From Polytrichum commune (Eukaryota; Streptophyta; Polytrichopsida; Polytrichales; Polytrichaceae), in contig OX485805.1 in the NCBI GenBank assembly GCA_950295325.1, positions 50,432,758-50,496,757 on the forward strand: a stretch of 64,000 nt of DNA, read 5' to 3'. Both the position numbers and the translations under genes were made by a program. The notes below the pieces were generated by a model. That model saw nothing but the letters and a program-made list of their open reading frames with translations, was not told where the DNA came from and did not search any database. Positions 57,063 to 64,000 of this stretch are shown here, one piece after another (the first letter of the stretch is position 1; each line of letters begins with the position of its first letter).

Positions 57063-57538
57063 ACACATCATTGTAAGTGAATGCCGGCTTCTTGAACATT
57101 TTCAACCATAAGTGTACTAAGCTCTCTTTTTCGCATGTTAACTTTCTGGAGGCTCCCTTTTGACTATGTGGGCTGTGTGCTACTAATGCTAACCTAGTCT
57201 AAAAGTTTCTCAAGGGTTTTGGACTAGCTGTCTAAATTAAAGTCATCCCAACAGCTTTCATCCTTCGCCCACCACGTACTTCTACTGGTAAGCATAATAG
57301 TAATTTGATGATTGAGATCAGGCGGTTGCAAAGAGATTGTTGCCTATGGCAGCCTCCATGTCTCAAGCAAAATCCTGTTGTAGAATGCTGAGTATAATTT
57401 CCTTTAATCCATGAGTAGCTGTTGAATTTTCCTCCCACCAGGACTAATTGTAGATAGATGGAGAGCACTAACTCCCAACTTCTAATAAACAATTCCAAAC
57501 ACAATGCACGCTAACCATTGGAATATTCATTTAGTATG
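56162..57538. other. Upstream region of the ECHIDNA-like gene with a CT microsatellite
   Basis: TCTCTCTCTC... with CCCTCCCTC interruptions spans about 57014-57062. CT-rich tracts near plant promoters are common, but a regulatory role is not shown. No ORF supported. Confidence 0.45.
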
Positions 57539-59311
57539 ATGCAGGGCTTGAAGCAATGGCACGAAATAGCACCATGCGAGGAATCTGATCTTCAACACGA
57601 CCTTATTGCCTCTGAGCTGCCACGTACTGATGACGACCTTGCCTCAAACCTTGGTGAGAATTCCTGCATACTGAGGTGCAATGGTCATAGATAGGTAATA
57701 ATAATATTGGTGGGGGAACTTGATCCCCATCAATCACTTCACAATCGCAGACCAATTCACATTCGATTCTGTTTGCTTGTTCAGAAAACGGCACTTGAAA
57801 GGGACCTTCAAGTTGTTGATGAAATTTGAATTTTGATGGAGATGGAGTTCTTACTTTGAATAATACCTCCTTCAAAGCTGATCGTGTCGCCTTTTCTGGG
57901 CAGGCTCAGGATAGGTATACACATCCGGTTGCTGGCTTCTTCCATATTGCAGTCAAGGTGAGAAAATCCAGAAAATCAATGCAGCATTCACACGCAACTT
58001 TGAACGTCAAACGCGCACTTTGGTTGTCAAGCGTGAAATTTGAGTGTCCACCAATTAGGTTTCCAGTGGATTGAATTGTGTGAACCTTGGTTTGCATTCC
58101 GAGTGCAGGTGGCTGCAGTGACAGTGTACCTGGTGTGCGGCCTCTTCTCAGCTAGCTATGTGATCAATTTTGTGATCACAACCTCACTACTTGCAACAGA
58201 TTTCTGGATTGTGAAGAATGTGAGTGGGCGACTCATGGTCGGACTGAGATGGTGGAATGAGGTCAATGAGGTAGGAGCAAGCACCTGGAAATTTGAGTCA
58301 CTTGATCAGCAGGTCAGTCACCTCGTCTCCTCCATTTCCCCAACAAGACAACCGATTCTTGAGTAATATTTAAGTTACCCTTCACAAACACAACCAATTT
58401 CTCATGGCTTCTGACATCCCCTGTTCGGATATTGGTTACTGTGATGTCATTGAGGAGGCTTTACATGTAACAAACTGCTTAACCGAGGGTATGTGAGCAG
58501 AAAAATCACAGGGTCAATCAACTCTCAATGCTGATACTGCCAGTGAATTTAGCACGAAACATTTTGTGGCATTGCAGGCACTGGAGCGACTTAACAGAAA
58601 TGATACGTGGCTGTTTTGGTGGTCCCTCTACATAAATGTTTGTATTCTCTGTTCAGAACTCCTTAATGAGTTACAATCACTTCTGATGTCACTCCTGGTG
58701 AAATATGCAATTTGGTCAAGACTTAATGTATGAGGATACATACAGTGACAGGATACGTGAATTACGTTACCATCCAATAGCATGACATTATGTGTCTGTT
58801 GGCTGGATTTCGAGAGACAATTTGCACAGTTTGTCAAATAAATGACCACACAAAATTAGGTATAGGCTTCAAAGGAAAGAATACGGAGGAGGACATGGTT
58901 GACCTTCATATGTTGTGGCAGAGTAGACTGCAGTGTGGATTGCGCTTGCTGTCATAGCCCTCATCAAACTGAACTTCGACTACTTCCTGATTGACATGAT
59001 TGCCCTTGCACTTACCAGTGCAAACACAGCTGGCTACACAAAATGTCGAAGAGGTACCTTAGAAAAGACCATCATCTCTATAGTTGAATTGCAATGAATT
59101 GCAACATGTTCTTGTTTGCAAGTACGTCAAAAGCCCAAACTGATATTTTCTGCCATTGTTTTATCATTTCACAGATGCAGAAAAGCGGACACAGACAGTA
59201 ACACAAGGGCTTGCTTCCAGCCTTTTCCAAGCGGCACTTGGTGTAAGTTCCCTAAATCACATGCACTCCACATTTCTGGACCACCAGATCAGAAACAGGA
59301 ATAACCAATGA
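57539..59311 (+). CDS. ECH: ECHIDNA/TVP23-type Golgi membrane protein
   Basis: Exon model: 57539-57653, 57842-57957, 58109-58312, 58578-58637, 58927-59053, 59175-59242 or beyond. Phases agree at every junction. The core protein reads HPVAGFFHIAVK, four predicted membrane spans, DFW(I)VKNVSGRLMVGLRWWN (the family signature), WKFESLDQQALERLN, WLFWWSLYI and ANTAGYTKCRRDAEKRTQ. In Arabidopsis ECHIDNA acts at the trans-Golgi network in secretion and cell elongation. Family membership is clear; orthology is inferred. The first exon is tentative. The 3' end is either read-through to TGA 59311 or a splice at the strong donor GTAAGT (59243), perhaps to a tiny exon at 59565-59582. Confidence 0.85.
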
Positions 59312-59582
59312 TATCACATTTATTGTACTCTGAACTGTCTACTCGGTAAAGGAGAGTATCAGTGCTGTCAAAACACAATCACCTCGTCTCCTTGATGATG
59401 AGGAAGAGTAGTCATACATTTTCTAGCAATGCTTGCAGCTTTCCATATGCCTGCCACAGGGTACTTCAACTCAAAGTTAGCCTGAGTTCATATAGCTGCT
59501 TCACAAGTCGATATTTCTGCAGCAAAGTGATAATTCTGAGATTGAAGGGTTTGGAGATGTTCAGGTGAGAAATATGGTTTGA

Positions 59583-60756
59583 CAACACATCTCAAGAGGA
59601 AAGTGTTTGCAAGGTGGACCAGGTTGGATGGCATTTACGATAAGAAAGGGTAGGTGATAATAATCACTAAGAAAGAGGACGCCTGAGAGGAATGAAGCAC
59701 TTGCACAGATGACCTGAGGAAGAACTCCTGAATATCTGCTAGAAGCCCATATTCACATGATTCACTGCGAATATTTTGGTCAAACAGGGTGAACAAATCC
59801 ATGGGCACCTGGCAGACATCTCCACGACTTTGTTTGATCTAGGTTAATTCAAGAGTACTACGTTTGATTGTCAAGCAGGATAAGATGTCTCCTGAAACTA
59901 TAACTTGTGCATTTTCCACCAATAGAAACTCTTAGAACCAGACTAAAAGTGTTTTGGCCAAAGAGAAGCAGCACATAGTCGTCCTTCAAAGATGAAAGGA
60001 TGAGGTAAGAGAAACATGAGCTTTAGATCAAATATTTGTGGCCCTGCACCACTCTTCTTGGAGAATTTTTGAAGTTTGTAAACACGTAGATGGTAAGTTT
60101 GCTATAAAGGAATCTCCAAAATGACATTGAGAACGACTTCAGAAAACAAAATGCATTCAAGGTAATAGGACCAAGTCGGAAAAGGAAATCTGTGTTTCAC
60201 CTTCTGAATGTAGGGCACTTACATTGTACACTCTCCACTCAAATGAGTTGCTTCCTACTCCTGATGGACATCAACATGTCCAGATGGATGGACACTTGCA
60301 GATAAACTGTATGAAATGCTCTATGTTTGACATGAGAACAGAAACCTCAGAGTCTAGACACATATACGGTAAGTTGTTACACCATTGGAGAATTGCGTGC
60401 GCAATTTATTCACTTTCCCAAGTAGTTGAAGTATTTGATTAGATATTGACCCTGCACAACATAACCAAATTATATATTAACCTCCAGGAGGAGAAGGATT
60501 CATGTTTGAGCTTCCAGTAGATGTGTCTATTTCTCAAGAAAACTAAGCACAGAGATGCAATGAAAATATATATGTGATTTTTCCAATTTGAGACAGTCAA
60601 CTATTTCTGAGGCAGATATTAAATTAGTGGATGAATGACCTTAATATATTTTCTGTGGATCGCAAATACAGAAAAGTATAGGGCAGACCCAGGCGAACAA
60701 CAGAGTAAACATACTGTGGGTAAGCCACTTAGAAGTAACAACTGATGAAGTTCAGG
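59583..60756. other. Intergenic region between convergent genes
   Basis: 3' regions of the ECHIDNA-like and SKA-like genes. No ORF supported. The ORF at 60224-60442 has no recognisable content. Confidence 0.4.
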
Positions 60757-63556
60757 TCATGTACCTAGTCCAAGAGATTTAAAGTCCTCTTGATCAAGAA
60801 CATAAGGATCGGTGTGATCTGTTCGACTGCTCCTCTGCTTTATGACCTCGTTAATTTTGGTCACAGCGTCATTGAGCTCCTGTTTGGAAGCAAAGTAGCA
60901 TAGGTTAAAGGCATCGTGCTTACCTCCTCCACAAAAATCTTATATTCACTGACTGCTCGACCATTGATAAGTTGGGATTCTCGTCTTGAATGGTTAGCAA
61001 TCTTTTGCATTGAGTTTGCCAAGACATCTTACTCACAAAACAAGGCTAGTGCTAATGCCATTCAGTACAGATCCTTATCGTACTTTTAAAAGAGTCAAAA
61101 TTCATAAACAGAAGAATACTTTCCCAGTCTAATACCTGCAAAGATACTTTGAGTTTCAGCCAATTGGGAGTCTTGTCAAATTCAGCACTCGTGACATGAT
61201 CCAACATCCTCAAATGGCTACTTCCCCCACTGGAGACGCGTTCATCTGGAGATAAACACCAATAGTCAAGAGAGCAAGTAGACCCTTCAACCAAGTGCGA
61301 AGTAGGCCTTTCTTGTTCAGACTACAAATCGAAATGGTGAGAAAGATTACAATCAAAGTTATGATAAAGAATAGCCGGTTTTCCTAAAAATATAACAGAA
61401 AGTAAAGAGGAATCCAAGCCTTAATGTGCAGACCAATTCTTGCAATTAAAGTTTTCTAAAAATCAAGTCTCAATCCTAAGCATGGTGAAGTCTGAGGAAA
61501 CAAGCATTCACCTTCAGTAGCAGCAATAGTAGATGATTTTGAGCTCACAATGGCTCCAATTAGACGCTCATTCTTTGAGTTTATAGGACCAACATGAGCA
61601 GAATGTCTTTCATCATCCACCGTGGTGGAATCCGACATTGCTATTGAAAAGCTGGGCAAAGCTGGAACCTTCTTCTCAGTTTCAGATGTCCAGGCACTAT
61701 TATACTTCATCTTTAGAGTATCATACATATCAGCACCTCTGCATCACAAGCGCAGAAGGATTCTGAAGAATCAACAACTAGAAGTTTGAGAAGAACTGCA
61801 CATCCTGTACAATACGACCAATCATCTATGATTTATTCCAGCTTGAAACCAAGCGTCTCATCGACCACTCAAAAGTATCCAGAAACCTTTGCTTTTGAAT
61901 TCAGGAACATCGCTGTTATTGGCCAAAGATATGAGAAACAATACTGAACTATATTTAAACTCTTCTTGCGCATCCTTAGTAACAAATGCACGAACTGGAT
62001 AAAATATGATTCAGCAAGAGCTGAAGATATGAGAATGTAACCTCAAATCCTTGGGATCTTTTGCTGGTGACTCATCAAAAAGCTTCTGTTGTATTGGGTA
62101 GGCAGAACCCTTTCCATTGCCAGGTGCATCTGCAAATTTCACGAGAAATTACATTAGCTGTATTTTACCCTTAAGGGCTAAAGGTGACGTGAATGTGGAA
62201 TAAAAGCAGGCAGATACGCTAGGCCTGGCTCCGCTCCTCTACATCTCAAAGTTCGCTAAAAACTTACAGCTATGTACAAGATAAGTCATTATTTTACCAC
62301 ACGAAAGTTGCTTACGGCTTGTCCACGTTACAAATCTGTGATCACGTCTTGTAAATTATTAGATGCAAGTACACGTCCAGTAAAGTTGGTGATAACCTTG
62401 ACTGGCAAGTGCAGTGAGACTTGTGGCAGAAATACCAAGATCTTCCAGACTTTCCAGATCTCCAAATCTGCTAGAAGTTTAGGAGAATTTCTCAACAATC
62501 AAACAAAGAGGGGGTTATACTTGAAACAAAGTAGGCCAGCATCTAGATTGATCATGCACTTATTCTCTCAGCAGTAGAGTGGGCGAACAAGCCAGATCTA
62601 TCTGCAAACACATCTGCATGGAAAAGTATACCGATTTTATCCATCCTGAATTGCAGACAGATAATCATGTAACCTCTAAGTTGATAAAACGAAATTCTGT
62701 ATAGAGGATACAAAGGGCTATATTCGACGTCCTTCATAATGTCCTTGCTTTCATAGGATAGCCGCGTGGGAGTTGCTTCTGGCATATCCTTAGTAGAGCA
62801 CATATTAGATTCCGGTTTTGTTGGCGAGGTTGTACTTTTAAGGGCAAGAGAATGCATCTCATTAGCCTGATGTGTTTCTTCTTCCGAAGTTTCTTTATCC
62901 TGCATGGGCTCATCGGCAACTGCGACACAAACAAATTTGAACTGTCATTCATCAGCAATACGACGAGGACCATAACGTTACTCGAACACCAATCAAGTGT
63001 TCTTTGTTTTGGGCAATTTCACAATAACGATGATGTCATGATCTATGTTGATTGCTATATCAAGGCCAGAGCTACAACCATCATTTTATATTCAGGCTGA
63101 AAATTGTGATGTTCTCCACACCACAACAAATTTATCTAAGCATCATTCTTAGTATGTGTTGTGCTAAGAGAACATGCCCGTATTATTGAATAATGGTATG
63201 ACCAAAAATGCACTTAATTTCCTTCTGACATTTGTTGTAAGCAGCACCAGAGAAAAATTGCAGAGACAGTCATTAGCACGTCATCCAGCTGCTGCCCTTT
63301 GTGCAGGTAGAACACCAAACATGATAGCCAGTTGAATGTGCGAGATACCTGGTGTGTAACCGTACTGCTGCAGCTGTGCTTCCAATTTGGAGACCCCGTC
63401 CTCATTCCAATTATAGAGGGCAGTGCAATGAGCTAGAAGTTCTTCAAATGAAAGTGTGTCCGTGGTCATCCCCTCCAAATGTTGAAGTTCCGCCATGGAA
63501 GAAGAAACATCATCCTTCAGATCTTCCAGGAAGAAATCGCAGTTATTATCTGCCAT
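60757..63556 (-). CDS. SKA complex subunit, SKA3-like
   Basis: Exons 63556-63349, 62919-62674, 62129-62042, 61738-61512, 61245-61136 and 60879-60757 join with matching phases into about 333 residues. Residues 1-70 are an acidic coiled coil ending LEAQLQQYGYTP, like the N-terminal block of SKA3 (QKYGYSP). The middle is polar and probably disordered. The end, EFDKTPNWLKLKVSLQ then ELNDAVTKINEVI, resembles the EF..(V/L)P...K...L...N..I..IN block shared by SKA1/SKA3 C-terminal regions. SKA proteins hold kinetochores to spindle microtubules in mitosis. Assignment to SKA3 rather than SKA1 rests on the N-terminus and is moderate. An unused open segment (about 60924-61032) has a strong donor and could be an alternative exon. 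Confidence 0.6.
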
Positions 63557-64000
63557 GATAGCACAGTGCGCACTTGTCAGGTGAGAGCCCGCAATTCCTA
63601 CATAACAGAAAACATATAGCCACTTGCAATTTTAAACTCTACCATTCCAATAATTTGGTGCCCTACCGGTAACAGACAAGAATTTTTTAGTTTCCGCTCG
63701 ACCAAGATGTCCTCAGAAAGGCAATCCAGTTTTATAAATAAGGATTTCAATAAAATCATGTTATCTAGCGGAATGTTTCATTAAGTTCGAAACAGTTCGA
63801 CGAGGAGTTTGAAGGAAGATTTTGGTCAATTGAGAATCAAATGTGCTTTAGTATTTCAATACAAATCGGCTCTCGCACTAACATCAGTGACAAATAACAG
63901 TCCTCTTACGGATGGAAGGAAATCCTCAGACATGAAATCCAACTTTTAATGTATCTCGGTTCAGCTCATCTATGTTTTGCGAGGATCTCTATCAAACTTC
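63557..64000. other. Upstream region of the SKA-like gene
   Basis: Non-repetitive DNA with no supported ORF. It presumably contains the promoter and 5' UTR. Confidence 0.35.

Overview
The window looks like gene-poor nuclear DNA of a streptophyte (a land plant or a close charophyte relative). It holds a plant-type leucine-rich-repeat receptor-like protein, two intron-rich housekeeping genes with GT-AG introns, and plant-type transposons (CACTA, PIF/Harbinger, pogo, 8-bp-duplication elements, a LINE and a tRNA-headed SINE). The species cannot be fixed from the sequence. No rRNA or complete tRNA gene was seen.

Host genes lie mostly to the right. An LRR receptor-like protein of about 734 residues lies at 38.36-40.95 kb (minus, two exons). 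It is followed downstream by decayed tandem copies of its own tail. At 57.5-59.3 kb (plus) is a multi-exon ECHIDNA/TVP23-type Golgi membrane protein. At 60.76-63.56 kb (minus, convergent) is a six-exon gene resembling a SKA kinetochore-complex subunit (SKA3-like). A 39-residue membrane mini-ORF lies at 56.04 kb. The splice models were built by hand from sequence and phase matching.

The rest is layered mobile DNA. 0-9 kb: a pseudogene of an unknown protein family, a pogo MITE, two copies of a repeat with Harbinger transposase remnants (one split by a MITE, the other showing the unsplit site), and a tandem array. 11-22 kb: two more members of the unknown family, a 1.17-kb foldback element with 0.5-kb arms, a 1.2-kb PIF/Harbinger-like element carrying a sequence also found at 9 kb, and several elements with G-rich ends. 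22.2-27.3 kb: a decayed LINE with reverse transcriptase, RNase H and a zinc motif. 28.3-32.4 kb: a broken coiled-coil/RING gene interrupted by a CACTA element (which contains a SINE-like sequence) and by a second TIR element. 35.8 kb: a pogo element keeping only the DNA-binding part of its transposase. 45-47.3 kb: two minisatellites sharing one palindromic core, one split by a 311-bp element. 51.6 kb: an 883-bp relative of that element.

The most distinctive find is a transposon group whose members have ends of the type C(T/A)CGGGG...CAC and, where intact, 8-bp target duplications. They also carry a subterminal motif close to CACGTGCG about 34 bases inside the end. One member (14128-15554) carries a gene of the unknown family. 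A second gene of that family (1-1130) lies just inside another end of the same type (about 2160). This suggests, but does not prove, that the unknown protein is the element's own product.
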